Source of the DNA: Eutreptiella sp. 'Long Island Sound 2002'
Taxonomy: Eukaryota; Euglenozoa; Euglenophyceae; Eutreptiales; Eutreptiaceae
Reading direction: 5' to 3'
Assembly (NCBI GenBank): GCA_964036045.1
Contig: OZ038384.1
Location: 96,299,974 to 96,363,973 of the forward strand
Length of the DNA stretch: 64,000 bases
Below are positions 31,201 to 39,033 of this stretch, piece after piece; position 1 is the first letter of the stretch; every line of letters starts with the position of its first letter. The position numbers were made by a program, and so were the translations under genes. The notes below the pieces were generated by a model, which did no database searches, was not told the origin of the DNA, and was given only the letters and a program-made list of their open reading frames with translations.

Positions 31201-32474
31201 CCGGTGAACCATTTCCCGTCAGGACCACATGTCACACAGCAGTCTCTTGACCCCGGGTACGATGCTCAGCACAAGGGATCAAGACCACCGTCGAGGACCC
31301 AGTTGCCGTCAGAACTGTATGCCACACAGCGGTCTCCTCGTCAGGTCAGTGTTTGATGCCAGCAATGCAGGATGCTCTTCTGGGGAGAACTGGGTGCAGA
31401 TCCCAGAGCTGGCCCTGTTTGGTGGAGAGTGTCAGACGACTGACTCCCTTTTTCTGTGTGTGCCATTAAGCCGTGGCCTGCGTGAAGGTGCAAGTCCAAA
31501 GTGTTGAGGAGGATTGCCACTGATCACAGGCTCACTGTGGTACCCATGAGGGCGCGCCACATGGGGTGCTGGACATGAGGACCATGACCTGGTTCTACCC
31601 TCGAGGGCAGTGAGGGGTCTTGCCATCCGCCACCAGCTGACCCTGTGGCATCTGTGAAGGGCACATCCCGTGGGGGATGCACCACTGCAACCTCGCGGTG
31701 CTCTCAAGGCAGAGCCACCAGGACGGTGGGGGCCATGATGACAGGGACGAGGCTGATGCGGCGCAGCGCTCGCTTGCAGGGCCAAACCCAACGCCCCCCC
31801 CCTCCCCCCAAGTCGGCATGTTAATTAGGTCACACCCCCCAGGAGTCTTCTCCAGCTGGCAAGCGGCGGGTTGCTCTTTTCGGCCATGCCGGTAATGCAT
31901 GGTGTCTTTATCCGACACTGATTGCTGGTGCCTGACTGACAGCTACTGACTGTGATTGTCTGACTAATGTAGTCAGACATGATGTTCTGTTTTCTGTTTC
32001 AGACACAGCGTGTGTCTTGAGGTTTAACCAGGTGTCAGGGTGCGGGGTTTGCAACCCCCCCCCCCCCCCCGAGTCGGCAAACCTGGCGGCCAACGAGTCG
32101 ACGAGCGAGTCAGCGACGCGTTTTACCCGACTCGGAGGGTGGGATCAAAATTTGGGAGGTTGACATAAAATAAGGCCTATTACGCGGTGTTAGCTGTGCA
32201 GGTATCATTCCATTCTGCATGGCACTCCTCAATGAGTGCTGCACCCGAAATTTTGGTTTTTAGCAACTTCGCCGAATTTCGCCGACTCGTTGGGCCCCTC
32301 GCCGACTTGGGGGGGGGGGGTGACCTAATTAAGAAACAGACAAATGCAAACGAGAGGTAATGCACTCCACAGTCAGGCATAAGTGCATCTTTATTCTCTA
32401 TGCCAAACCTGCAGATGGCGTGTTCTGGATGAGCATTGAAGATCTGTCGGAGAACATGGATGCGTTTGAGATCT
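16303..32474 (+). CDS. Calpain-type cysteine protease gene, nine exons recognised
   Basis: Papain-fold calcium-type cysteine protease (peptidase family C2). Exons in order: 16303-16424, 16578-16725, 16839-16963, 17364-17523, 18404-18537, 22885-23020, 27797-27949, 30487-30589 and 32415 to about 32474. Every junction keeps frame with GT donors and AG acceptors. The triad is present: Cys in QGPLGDCWFMSAL (exon 3), His in GLVAGHSYSIL and Asn in LRNPWGKTQ (exon 7). Supporting family blocks are ELWPSLLEKAFAKA (exon 4), EWSADWSAESSLW (exon 8) and DGVFWMSIEDL (exon 9). The 5' start and any C-terminal domains are not identified; the first exon recognised is internal. Introns reach about 4.8 kb and are full of repeats. 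No inactivating change was seen, so it is probably functional. Not assigned to a calpain subtype. Confidence 0.92.
16578..16725 (+). CDS. Calpain gene exon 2
   Basis: Acceptor CTCCCAG, donor GTATCC. One base plus 49 codons: HDDFEIDMPAGERVDLVQPE, then IWKGTKPEFVKKETEDN and FHYSDVL. It leads directly, in phase 0, to the catalytic Cys exon. Acidic lead-in sequence of this kind normally precedes the QGxLGDCW block. Confidence 0.8.
16839..16963 (+). CDS. Calpain gene exon 3, catalytic cysteine
   Basis: Acceptor TCGCACAG, donor GTATGTCC. QGPLGDCWFMSALSGIAIA contains the oxyanion Gln and the nucleophile Cys of calpains; the rest is GRLSEVVSQFDDQKGIYEF. It ends with two bases of an Arg codon completed by exon 4. 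Confidence 0.95.
17364..17523 (+). CDS. Calpain gene exon 4
   Basis: Acceptor CCTTACAG, donor GTTTCC. It encodes SPIYVCVDRRVPVARG, matching the family's VDDxLP region, then YSETAGELWPSLLEKAFAKA, the conserved ELWxxLLEKAxAK block. Frame carries over from exon 3 without loss. A possible small exon near 17157 was considered but would break the phase match. Confidence 0.93.
18162..18193. repeat. Perfect hairpin in a calpain intron
   Basis: GTGGGCTTTTTGCA, a CCAC loop and the exact complement give a 14-bp stem. Confidence 0.9.
18404..18537 (+). CDS. Calpain gene exon 5
   Basis: Acceptor TCCAACAG, donor GTGTTTG. VWKAHPSAERGGKGFGSMDG then LSALGVAHLLGGESG matches the calpain region that reads GSYEALxxGxxxxALxDLTGG. 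Phase 0 at entry and two bases of an Arg codon at exit. Confidence 0.8.
19630..19831 (+). repeat. About 200-bp dispersed repeat, copy A
   Basis: It starts after a G-run with TTTGGCACAAGGCCTCGG and ends GGGCTGTTCCCCG. The complement of this sequence is at 35995-36205 with only scattered differences. No terminal inverted repeat is seen; both copies touch a G/C homopolymer. Confidence 0.85.
20785..22351 (+). repeat. Telomere-tract-bounded interspersed repeat, copy A
   Basis: It begins with ACCCTAACCCTAACCCTA (20785-20803), then TTGAATATTGGGACCGAGCT, and ends with GTCCACCCTAGACACTAAAG, GGTTATAAAACCAAGACC and ACCCTAACCCTAACC (22337-22351). The same beginning and end are found at 25169-26345. It lies in a calpain intron and has no long frame. 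The first third is a tandem array described separately. Confidence 0.85.
20940..21625 (+). repeat. Tandem array of about 160-bp units
   Basis: The landmark CACCCCAAAT-like word recurs at 20949, 21111, 21274, 21425 and 21584, giving unit lengths of 162, 163, 151 and 159. Units contain GGGCTCAAAATGGGCTCATT, TTTTTGGAAAAACACAT and CCCATTTTCAAGGCATTTTG. Two units are present in the sister copy near 25380-25590. Confidence 0.85.
22885..23020 (+). CDS. Calpain gene exon 6
   Basis: Acceptor CTCCGCAG, donor GTGTGCAC. One phase base completes Arg, then WDQQSSNNLAQLFADLFEKG and VFINVNFKETSSKV. This fits the helix and strand before the catalytic His. The remainder (GPKGETRGHQ) is a loop insertion compared with typical calpains. 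The intron before it is about 4.3 kb. Confidence 0.75.
24140..24389. mobile_element. hAT-like MITE, 250 bp
   Basis: Terminal inverted repeats CAGGGATGTATTAGAA are perfect over 16 bp. Flanks are TTAGAACC at the left and GTAGAACC at the right, an 8-bp duplication with one mismatch. The interior is non-coding and includes a GGCGCTTTTGGCGCC palindrome. CAGGG termini with 8-bp duplication are classical for hAT elements. Confidence 0.88.
24909..26800. mobile_element. hAT-like inverted-repeat element, 1.9 kb, carrying the telomere-bounded repeat
   Basis: The left end is CACGGGGG...GGCGACTCCGCGGG and on to GGACGCCAACTACC; the right end is the complement (GTAGTTGGCGTCC ... CCCCCCCGTG). An exact 8-bp duplication AAAGGAGG flanks it (24901-24908, 26801-26808). 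Next to each end is the subterminal block GGGGCCTTCGGCCAACAG then TTAGTTG, in direct orientation at both sides. No transposase frame. The interior holds copy B of the telomere-bounded repeat. A relative with the same ends is at 37002-38055. Confidence 0.92.
25169..26345 (+). repeat. Telomere-tract-bounded interspersed repeat, copy B
   Basis: It starts in CCTAACCCTAACCCTAATC, with looser CCNTAACC sequence from about 25100, then GACTGAATATTGGGACCGAG. It ends with GGGTTATAAAACCAAGACTG and GACCCTAGCCCTAACCCTAG. It is about 0.4 kb shorter than copy A because the 160-bp array has two units instead of four to five. Confidence 0.85.
27575..27797 (+). repeat. About 220-bp dispersed repeat, copy A, ending at calpain exon 7
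   Basis: AGAGTGGGTTGGTGGTTTTG, GGGGAAG, CTTGTGTTGGTCAGT, GTGCTGTGGGTGCCT, CCCCTTCTCATT, a C-run and GGTTGCTGA occur in the same order and strand at 42258-42492. This copy ends immediately before the exon 7 acceptor. Confidence 0.8.
27797..27949 (+). CDS. Calpain gene exon 7, catalytic histidine and asparagine
   Basis: GLVAGHSYSILRLEFFNIRG holds the His and LLQLRNPWGKTQ the Asn of the triad. The donor is GTCTGTG. Two acceptors are possible: CTGAAG before 27797 (phase 0, agrees with exon 6) or CTGCAG before 27819 (phase 1, would need another exon). I chose 27797 for phase. Confidence 0.9.
28170..28370. repeat. CCAACCGCCA-type minisatellite
   Basis: Roughly 200 bases of 7- to 10-base units made of CCAAC, CGCC and CACC words. 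Repetitive Trp/Gly/Val frames across it are artefacts. Confidence 0.92.
28547..28911. mobile_element. 365-bp hAT-like MITE, copy 1 of a pair
   Basis: The left end is CGGACCCGTGGTTAGAAG; the right end reads CAGACCCGTGGTTAGAAG on the other strand. Subterminal AAGCGTGCG words are repeated many times near both ends. Its left flank is TTCACTAC (28539-28546) and its right flank TTCCAGTC (28912-28919): two different 8-mers, each of which pairs with a flank of copy 2. Non-coding. Confidence 0.9.
29288..29652. mobile_element. 365-bp hAT-like MITE, copy 2 of a pair
   Basis: Same length and nearly the same sequence as copy 1, in the same orientation. The left end is CAGACCTGTGGTTAGAAG and the right end reads CACACCCGTGGTTAGAAG on the other strand. 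Left flank TTCCAGTC (29280-29287), right flank TTCACTAC (29653-29660). The 376 bases between the two copies (28912-29287) have no gene. Confidence 0.9.
30487..30589 (+). CDS. Calpain gene exon 8
   Basis: Acceptor GTTCCGCAG, donor GTATTC. GGHGLEWSADWSAESSLWRK matches the calpain block EWxGxWSDxSxxW that follows the Asn motif. It leaves one base (G) that combines with AT of exon 9 to make Asp. Confidence 0.92.
31821..32331. mobile_element. TTAA-flanked inverted-repeat element (piggyBac-like MITE)
   Basis: TTAATTAGGTCAC at the left and its exact complement at the right, each continuing into a C/G run. TTAA at both outer edges fits the TTAA duplication of piggyBac-type elements. It is 511 bp with no transposase. 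Inside is another inverted pair (GAGTCGGC after the C-run near 32070, GCCGACTTGGGG near 32302). It ends about 80 bases before calpain exon 9. Confidence 0.6.
32415..32474 (+). CDS. Calpain gene exon 9
   Basis: Acceptor AACCTGCAG. DGVFWMSIEDLSENMDAFEI is the DGxFWMxxxDF block that closes the calpain protease core. The donor is uncertain: GTGACG after 32474 is one choice, but the frame stays open for about 80 more codons (KKGWLLSKSKTGR and on). Confidence 0.88.
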
Positions 32475-32602
32475 GTGACGCCCCTCAATGGGACACAGGG
32501 CTGCTGGGGACCGGCGTGCTGAAGAAGGGATGGTTGCTCTCCAAGTCCAAGACCGGCCGTATGTGTGTCGCGCGCCACCAGGCCTTGGCTGGACGGAATG
32601 AA

Positions 32603-32762
32603 CCGGCGGTACCCTCGGCGGCGGTCCGGCTCGGCGGCGGTTCAGCTCGGCGGCGGTGTCGGCTGGCCGAACCACCGCCCGGCACTTCGGCCGGCCGACA
32701 CCGCTGTTGGCAACTTCGCTTTCGGCCGAGCCGACACCGCTGCCGAGCCTCGCCGCCGTCCC
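32603..32762. repeat. GC-rich inverted-repeat segment
   Basis: Tandem CGGCGGCGGT units give way to CCGGCCGACACCGC and GAGCCGACACCGCTGCCGAG. The halves are partly complementary, so strong secondary structure is expected. No clean target duplication was found. Confidence 0.45.
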
Positions 32763-33279
32763 ATTCCGATGAGCTCCAGGCCTTTGCTTAAGGAGAAGGT
32801 GGGTGGGTCAGAGGCCCCCAAAAAAGTTTGTGTACCTAAACTCGGCCTCACTTTTCGTTGGCTGAGGAAAATTTTTTCTGATGTGGGTGGGGGATTTGGT
32901 CGGCCGGGGCTGGCCAGGGCCCCAAACAACCCTCCCCCCCCCCCTGGGGGGGGGGGTCCTCCAGCAACAACCTGCGTGCCACTCCTGTACTGGAGCAGAC
33001 CCAGAAGCTTCAGAAGGAGGCAAGGTCCTGGAGGGTTGTGGAGGACAGCACGTACTGTGCAGCACAGGGCAGTCAAGCAGCAGAACGGTGGGGCACCCCG
33101 CAATCAAACCGCAGTCCCAGCGGGGGGACGCTGACAGCAAAGGCGTGGGGCATTGCGTTCCAGCCGCCAACTGCTCTGAAAGCTTCAGGGTTCTTCGCTG
33201 AACTGGTGGTGCCCAGAGGTCCCGTTGTAGGGTGGACACCAGGACTGATGCAGCAGCTTGAAATATGCAAATCCCACAG

Positions 33280-33371
33280 TAAGCCCTGGTGGGTTTGTTG
33301 AAAGTTTGGTGTGCGATGCAGTGGCATTTGTGGTTGATTCTCACGCAGTTTGCGTATTCAACACCGAAAAG
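33280..33371 (+). CDS. Exon candidate, unrecognised
   Basis: Acceptor ATCCCACAG and donor GTGAGAGG, both strong. The frame reads PGGFVESLVCDAVAFVVDSH then AVCVFNTEK. It lies about 0.8 kb after calpain exon 9 and might be a C-terminal exon of that gene or the start of the next one. Confidence 0.45.
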
Positions 33372-33489
33372 GTGAGAGGGTGGTGGTGGGGTGACTGGGG
33401 ACCGGGGGGTTGTCCTGCTCACGTCACTGACTGGGGCCAGGTGGTTTACCCATTGCACGCGTGCACATGATCTGGGCCTCCACAGTGTT

Positions 33490-33640
33490 CCGGGCATTCA
33501 ACACAACAGACAACAGCCCGCGCACAGGAGTCGGGGGCGGCGGGCAGCGGGGCTCGGAGAAGTCTGCGACGTGCACGCAGCGTTGTGCAGGGGCAGCCAT
33601 GCCCAGCCGGCACGCATTCCCGGTGTCTGCGTGATCCGCG
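33490..33640 (+). CDS. Low-complexity exon candidate
   Basis: After CTCCACAG the frame reads FRAFNTTDNSPRTGVGGGG, then SEKSATCTQRCAGAAMPSR, and closes soon after. Only the acceptor and open frame support it. Confidence 0.25.
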
Positions 33641-33949
33641 CGCAGTTCGGCCCGACCCCGGGCCCTCACTTCGACCAACGCACCGGCCTCCTCACCCGGG
33701 GCCGGACCCGACCACACAGACCGCGGTGGGCTGCTGCTGTCAGCCCGTACCCGCCCGCCTCCGAAGTTCTTGACCCCAAGAGAAGGACCAGATAAGGGGG
33801 TTTCAAAGGCACTTGTACACGGGGTAGGGGCCTCCTGCGGGCCATCCCAAATCGTGATTGCAGAGGTCTGAGAAGTCTGGCGTTAGTTGTGCTGGTGTGT
33901 GCTGACTGCACGGCCATGGGGCCACAGCATTGCTGGGTGTGCTCCGCAG

Positions 33950-34071
33950 GGCAGAACTCCAGGCGTGATGAGCATCTGAGGAGGCAGATGCAACGGGCAG
34001 AGTATGAGCGGCGCAAACTGGAGCAGGAGTTGCAGGCGGAGCGCGAGCAGAGGCTGAAGCTCGAGGCCAAG
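33950..34071 (+). CDS. Coiled-coil exon
   Basis: Acceptor GCTCCGCAG, donor GTGGAT. RRQMQRAEYERRKLEQELQA then EREQRLKLEAK is a highly charged heptad-type helix of about 35 residues. The parent gene is not identified; it is the next good plus-strand exon after the calpain core. Confidence 0.55.
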
Positions 34072-34667
34072 GTGGATATCCTACAAAATCCTCCTCCAAA
34101 GAAGGGCCGTGCAGGTGTGTCTCCGGGCACAGGGGCGTCGCTACGTACGGGTGTGCCCCCCCCCGCCCCGTGTGGAGGCAGGGGCATGTCGCTATCCCAT
34201 CATCCAACCAGTCCCTGAGCATCACATGACCCGGGCAGTGATCGGTCCTCCTCCTGCTGCCCATGGGCCAGCCCTGTGGATGTGTCATGGATGTGATGTA
34301 TTTTACCTGTGATGCGCTTTGCCTCGGTGTTCCTCCGCCGCTTTGGGGTGGGGTGGGGGGGTGGGGGATGGGGGGGGTTGACCGTTGCCCCATGTATTTA
34401 CACCGGGCAACCCCTGCACCAGAGCGACATGCATCCCTTCCAGCCACCGCCTCAAGACCGCAACCCTGTACACAATGAGAAGGGGAGGGGGGTGCAGCAC
34501 CCCGATTTGCTATGGCGAATCGTTGGGTTTCTGGATTTTGCCCGTTGTTCTGCCGACTTGTTCGGGTTTCTGGGACACCTGATGAGACAAACAGGTACAA
34601 TGCTCTGAGATATGTATCGCTAATTTGGGTCATTGGAGAATTCATGGTTTTGTCTGTTCATTGTTCA

Positions 34668-34890
34668 GATTGACACCGTGAGGTGCTTTAACTGCCCACA
34701 AAAAGGTGCATCAGTGGTCCCCTGGGATTCCTTGTCTCCTGCTGATCACAATTTTCTGCGGGACAAGCACCCCGATGCTGGGGAGAATGCAGTTTGCGGC
34801 TTGTGTATTCGCTCTGCACACCCCAGTTCACCCAGTCAGGCACCCAGTCACTGGATTCTGGGCTGCATCTGCCTGAGGCTCCTCTCGTAG
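34668..34890 (+). CDS. Cysteine-pair (possible zinc-binding) fragment
   Basis: The frame has VRCFNCPQKGASVVPWDSLS, then FLRDKHPDAGENAVCGLCIR and SAHPSSPS before a stop. Two CxxC pairs about 35 residues apart suggest a small zinc-binding domain. It begins after TTGTTCAG, a plausible acceptor. It could be a host exon or transposon relic; I recognise no family. Confidence 0.35.
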
Positions 34891-35587
34891 AGTCGGGTGA
34901 TGCCACGTCTTTGACCACACAGTGAGTGGATTGTGGGGTTCTGCGGCCTTCAGTGTCTCTTGCGCAGTCTTCTAAAACTGCCACAGAGTCTGCTGCTCAC
35001 CCACCCTGCGCATCACAGTCAGATGGTCAAAAGGTTCGCGCAAAACCCTGACCTGAGACCTGAGACCCTGAAGAATGCAAAGAACCCCCTGACGTGAAAA
35101 ATATTTCAATTACAGTGGGGGTTAAGAACTCCTTTTTGTGGCAGGATTTGTTTGCGCGTGAAAAAAACAGTATTTCCATCAGGTTGGCCAATCTAAGGCA
35201 GGTACTCAAAGTGTTAGCAGTGGGATTTGGAGTAGCAGCCTGCAAATGCAGGACCAGCACACAGACCACCAAATATTGGCTGTGTCTGACATGCATACAG
35301 ACTGGGGGGTGGATTTTTTTTCGAACTTTCTGAGACATTGCATATGACTCTGACTGCACCACAACCAAAAGGAAGGTGTGTTCGGGGCCTGCAACCTAGA
35401 TCCAGGTCAGTGGCAAGCTGTTTTGGTGAAAAATGGGCCCGCCAATTTGTTCCGCCGATTTGCTAGGATTTCTTCGCCGATTGGGGGGTTGGGGGCGGGG
35501 GGTTGAATGGTTGTTGGGCTGTGGCAGGGCAGGCCCCATGCACTTTCATGCCCTGTGCCGCGGTCCCGCCTGCTCGCACTGTGGCAG

Positions 35588-35714
35588 GCGTTGTCCGGGG
35601 ACGAAGGCCCGTCCGGCCCCTGCCGGGCGCTGCGGAGGCCGAAGAGATAACAATTGCAGCGGCAGAGGAGCCCGTCCGCGTGGTCGAGACCGCGGATGAG
35701 GTGGTGATCCAACA
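35588..35714 (+). CDS. Val/Glu-rich exon, possible cytoskeletal repeat protein
   Basis: Acceptor CTGTGGCAG, donor GTATGTGC. It encodes AAEAEEITIAAAEEPVRVVE and TADEVVIQQ. Together with exons at 38.2, 38.9 and 39.9 kb it gives a plus-strand series of Val/Pro/Tyr/Glu-rich coding pieces. Confidence 0.5.
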
Positions 35715-35994
35715 GTATGTGCACGCAACCGTTTGTGCGGGCATGGGGGTGTTTGTCTGTCGATCCGCACCGGCCGTGTCACTGAGGAAGCGGATATTGC
35801 CACCCAAGTGCTGTGTTGGGGGCAGGGGAGGCCACAGTGGGTACCGTTAGAGACAGTGTGCAGTCTGAGGCCCTGGCAGGCCGTGCTGCCTGCAGTTCTG
35901 GCGGGCGGGAGAGGGTGGTGTGTGTTGTTCAGCAGCATGTGACGGTTTGTGGGGTTGAGGCAGTTGGAGCCTTGGGATTTTTAGGGTGGCGACC

Positions 35995-36205
35995 CCCCCC
36001 CCCCCCCCCAACGGGCAACAGCCCCGTCTCTAGGACAGCCGACCCTGGAGTAGTCAAACAGGACAAGTCATCCAGGGGCTCCGTTGACACAACCAAAACA
36101 CGTTCGGACCCACAGAGGGTCAGAATGAGCAGTGGCGAGAGGCCAATAGGCACCGCCAAAGGCAAACAATCAGATACCGAGGCCTTGTGCCAACCCCCCC
36201 CCCCC
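35995..36205 (-). repeat. About 200-bp dispersed repeat, copy B (inverted)
   Basis: Complement of the segment at 19630-19831, here between two C-runs. It includes GACAGCCGACCCTGGAGTAG and CAATAGGCACCGCCAAAGGC. Confidence 0.85.
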
Positions 36206-36544
36206 CCAAGGAATGTTCCCCGGCGACATGATCCCCGTCCAATTTTCCCCCCCACCTCCATGTAATGTTGTTCAGCATGCCTCTTGGCGGGGAGGAGGCA
36301 GGTGCACGGACCCTCCCCTGACAACCGCCGGCAGTGCGGCCATGACCAGTTTACCAGGGATTTTCGTCGGTTCGTGGCATGAATAATCATGAATAATCAT
36401 GGATTACCACGAATTTCGCCCGTTTTCAAAACCAAACATAATCCCGAACAATAATCACGAATGTGATCTTCATTCATGACTCATAACAGTCATGAATAAT
36501 CGTGAATTTTTTTTTGCTGGTTCCTTGTTTGTTGAGGCTGTCCC

Positions 36545-36790
36545 ATGTCTGACTCTGAATCTGATGCACAGACTGCCCCTGAGCACACACCCACTGATGC
36601 TACTGATGCAGCTGTTGCTGACACACCCAAGAAACCGTACCATGGCGGCGTGGCGGTGCCATGACGGCTGCAAAATGCGTGGCACAGTTTCCTGAGGACA
36701 CAATCACCCAGGGCAATGGCATGCTTTGTAAGTGGTGCTGGGCAGTGGTGAAGTGGGAGGACACATTGTGTGCATGGTTGTATGCATGGC
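36545..36790 (+). pseudogene. hAT transposase N-terminal fragment with BED-like zinc finger
   Basis: ATG at 36545 starts MSDSESDAQTAPEHTPTD and runs to a TGA. In another frame downstream comes KCVAQFPEDTITQGNGMLC then KWCWAVVKWED, which has the CxxC half of the BED-type finger found at the start of many hAT transposases. Frame disruption and the missing catalytic domain make it a relic. Its position inside CAGGG-type termini supports the assignment. Confidence 0.45.
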
Positions 36791-37001
36791 TGTTTTCGTC
36801 AATCAGCCGCATCCCCTTAAGGTTTCCCATCAGGATAAGACATTGCACCCATGGGTGACGAAGCACTGCAGTTGATTGAAGGCAGTGACCGCAGGGCCAT
36901 CACTGATTCCCAAGGGTTGTGCACCCCCACCCCTCACTCAGGTTGGTGCCAAAGGCCATGCCATGCCAATTTTTGGTAATAAATAACAAATAAATAAAAA
37001 C

Positions 37002-38055
37002 CCCGGGGGGGGCGACTCCGCGGGTCCTAGGACGCCAACTACCCCCCCCCCCCCCCCCCCCCCAAGGGGCCTCCGGCCGACAGTTAGTTGTCAAAGGTAT
37101 GAGCCCAAGGAGCCAACGGGCGCCGAAGGCGCCCAATGGGGTTATGTAGCCACCTTGCCCACTTGTGGGCCCTTTTCTGATTCTGCCCCCCGCTCTGAGG
37201 CGTTGGGGATCCCCTAGGCGGCAGGGGTTATGTAGCCACCTTGCCCACAAGTGGGCCAATTCTGATTCTGCCCCCCCGCTCTATAGCGGTGGCTATTTGG
37301 GCGTCTGGCCGTACTAGAGACCCATACTTTGAGATACTAGGGGCCCCTAGGGGCATCATGGTGACCCCCGGCGTAGGTTTTGAGTTCTGATTTTGTTCCC
37401 TTTGTTGGGGACCCCCGAGAATGCAGGGGTGATGTAGCATTTCCGCCCTCTTTTGGGCCCCAACCGTCCGGTGCTATTGAGGAAACCGGGACAATCTTTG
37501 AATCCACGCTTTGTTGCGTGGTGCATCATGGTGACCCCCGGCGTAGGTTTTGACTTCTGATTTTGTTCCCTTTGTTGGGGACCCCCGAGAATGCAGGGGT
37601 GATGTAGCATTTCCGCCCTCTTTTGGGCCCCAACCGTCCGGTGCTATTGAGGAAACCGGGACAATCTTTGAATCCACGCTTTGTTGCGTGGTGCATCAGG
37701 GTGACCCCCGGCGTAGGTTTTGACTTCTGATTTTGTTCCCTTTGTTGGGGACCCCCGAGAATGCAGGGGTGATGTAGCATTTCCGCCCTCTTTTGGGCCC
37801 CAACCATCATGGTGAGATGTAGCCAATTCGCTGGGCCGCATACCCAACTGTTCGGAGGTGCCCGACCCCCCCCCCCCCACGGGAACCCCGGGAACCCCCC
37901 CCCCCCCCCCCCGGGAACCGCCCTCCCCGGCGCCCCTCCTAGACCCCCCCCCTCCAAGCCCCCCCCCCCCCCCCCCCCCCCCCCTAGGGGCCTTCGGCCA
38001 ACAGTTAGTTGGGGGGGTAGTTGGCGTCCAGGACCGAGGGGTCGCCCCCCCCGTG
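37002..38055. mobile_element. hAT-like inverted-repeat element, 1.05 kb, nested
   Basis: Ends as in the element at 24909-26800: CCCGGGGGGGGCGACTCCG, GGACGCCAACTACC at the left and the complement at the right, with GGGGCCTCCGGCC/ACAGTTAGTTG beside both. An exact 8-bp duplication ATAAAAAC flanks it (36994-37001, 38056-38063). No transposase frame. The centre is a 170-bp tandem repeat. Confidence 0.93.
37361..37815 (+). repeat. 170-bp tandem repeat inside the nested element
   Basis: GTGACCCCCGGCGTAGGTTT starts at 37361, 37531 and 37701. The two full units are nearly identical and the third stops after about 110 bases. A shorter direct repeat (ATGTAGCCACCTTGCCCAC) lies just upstream near 37144 and 37220. 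Confidence 0.95.
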
Positions 38056-38197
38056 ATAAAAACACGAATAAAACCACGAGTACTCACGAATAATCATGCA
38101 CAAGATTGGTCGTCCACCACCACGAACCCACGAAAATCCCCGGTACTGTATGCTCTGAGGTGTTGGGTGTGGCAGACAGCATCTCGTGTACGTGCAG

Positions 38198-38350
38198 GCC
38201 CAGTCCCCGCAGGCCCAGTCCCCGCGGCGTGAGGAATGCCGCCGCCGGCACCCTGGCGGAGGCCCGGGCCCTGGAGGCGGAGATCGATGCCCTTGAAGTG
38301 CCGGGCACCATCGTGACACCCGTCACTCGAGACGTCTTGACCACTGTCCC
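38198..38350 (+). CDS. Exon candidate: helix then Val/Pro/Thr-rich segment
   Basis: Acceptor GTACGTGCAG (or a second CAG 15 bases on), donor GTATGTGC. It reads NAAAGTLAEARALEAEIDAL then EVPGTIVTPVTRDVLTTVP. The donor sequence is identical to that of the exon at 35588-35714. Confidence 0.5.
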
Positions 38351-38930
38351 GTATGTGCCCTGACTGCGCCTTCTTCGGGTCTGCGGATGCCGCGGTGCTG
38401 TGGCAGTGCTGGACATTCGCTCAAGCAAAGCGGCCTCAGGAGCAGGCCACTATGCCACACAATGCACCCCACAGGGCGCAGTGGTGCACAGAGCCCTCGC
38501 ACGGGGGTTAGAGGGAGAAGGCATCCGATGGGTCCAGAGCAACGGCTCTGTGCTGGATCCGGGCAGTTGGGGTCTACGACACCCAACAGCAGTGCCCTCG
38601 CAGGCGGGCGTGTGGCGGCATGTCCCCGGGGCTGTACGGGCGGTGTACGAGGGGTCGGTATGCGTGTCCAGGGGTCGGTATGCGTGTCTTGAGGGGTATT
38701 CCACGGAAATCAGTGATGCTCCGTGACACGGATTGCACCGCCGGGCCGAAAGGCCCGTGACCCCCACATCATCACTGCGTCCGTGACTGCAACAGTGCAT
38801 ACTGCCGCGTGTCGATCACGCAGGGGGACATGCAACATGCCGTGGGCCGACGGGCCCGTGCGACACTGTCGCGCGTGCGTGCTCTCTGCCCAGTGCCCCG
38901 GCCCATTGTTGTTGATGTGTGTTTCTGCAG

Positions 38931-39033
38931 CTCCAGTGCTACGAGGCTGTCCGTGGGTGGCTCAGTGCCGGGGTCTTATACCCGCGCAAATTATTTGTAT
39001 GTCCCCACGCCTGTGCACCAACACCGTCCCAGG
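38931..39033 (+). CDS. Exon candidate, Tyr/Val/Pro-rich
   Basis: Acceptor GTTTCTGCAG. The frame reads SSATRLSVGGSVPGSYTRAN then YLYVPTPVHQHRPRV. The donor is uncertain (GTCCAG). It fits the same gene as its neighbours by composition. Confidence 0.4.

Larger units (their letters stand above)
36355..38142. mobile_element. Decayed hAT transposon, interrupted by a second element
   Basis: The left end CAGGGATTTTCGTCGGTTCG and the right end, read on the other strand, CGGGGATTTTCGTGGGTTCG match in about 21 of 23 positions through TCGTGG. Both flanks carry CACGAATAATCATG-type subterminal repeats. The left part holds a transposase N-terminal fragment. Without the inserted 37002-38055 element the relic is about 0.73 kb, so most of the transposase is lost. 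The 8-mers outside the ends (CAGTTTAC, GTACTGTA) do not match. Confidence 0.6.
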
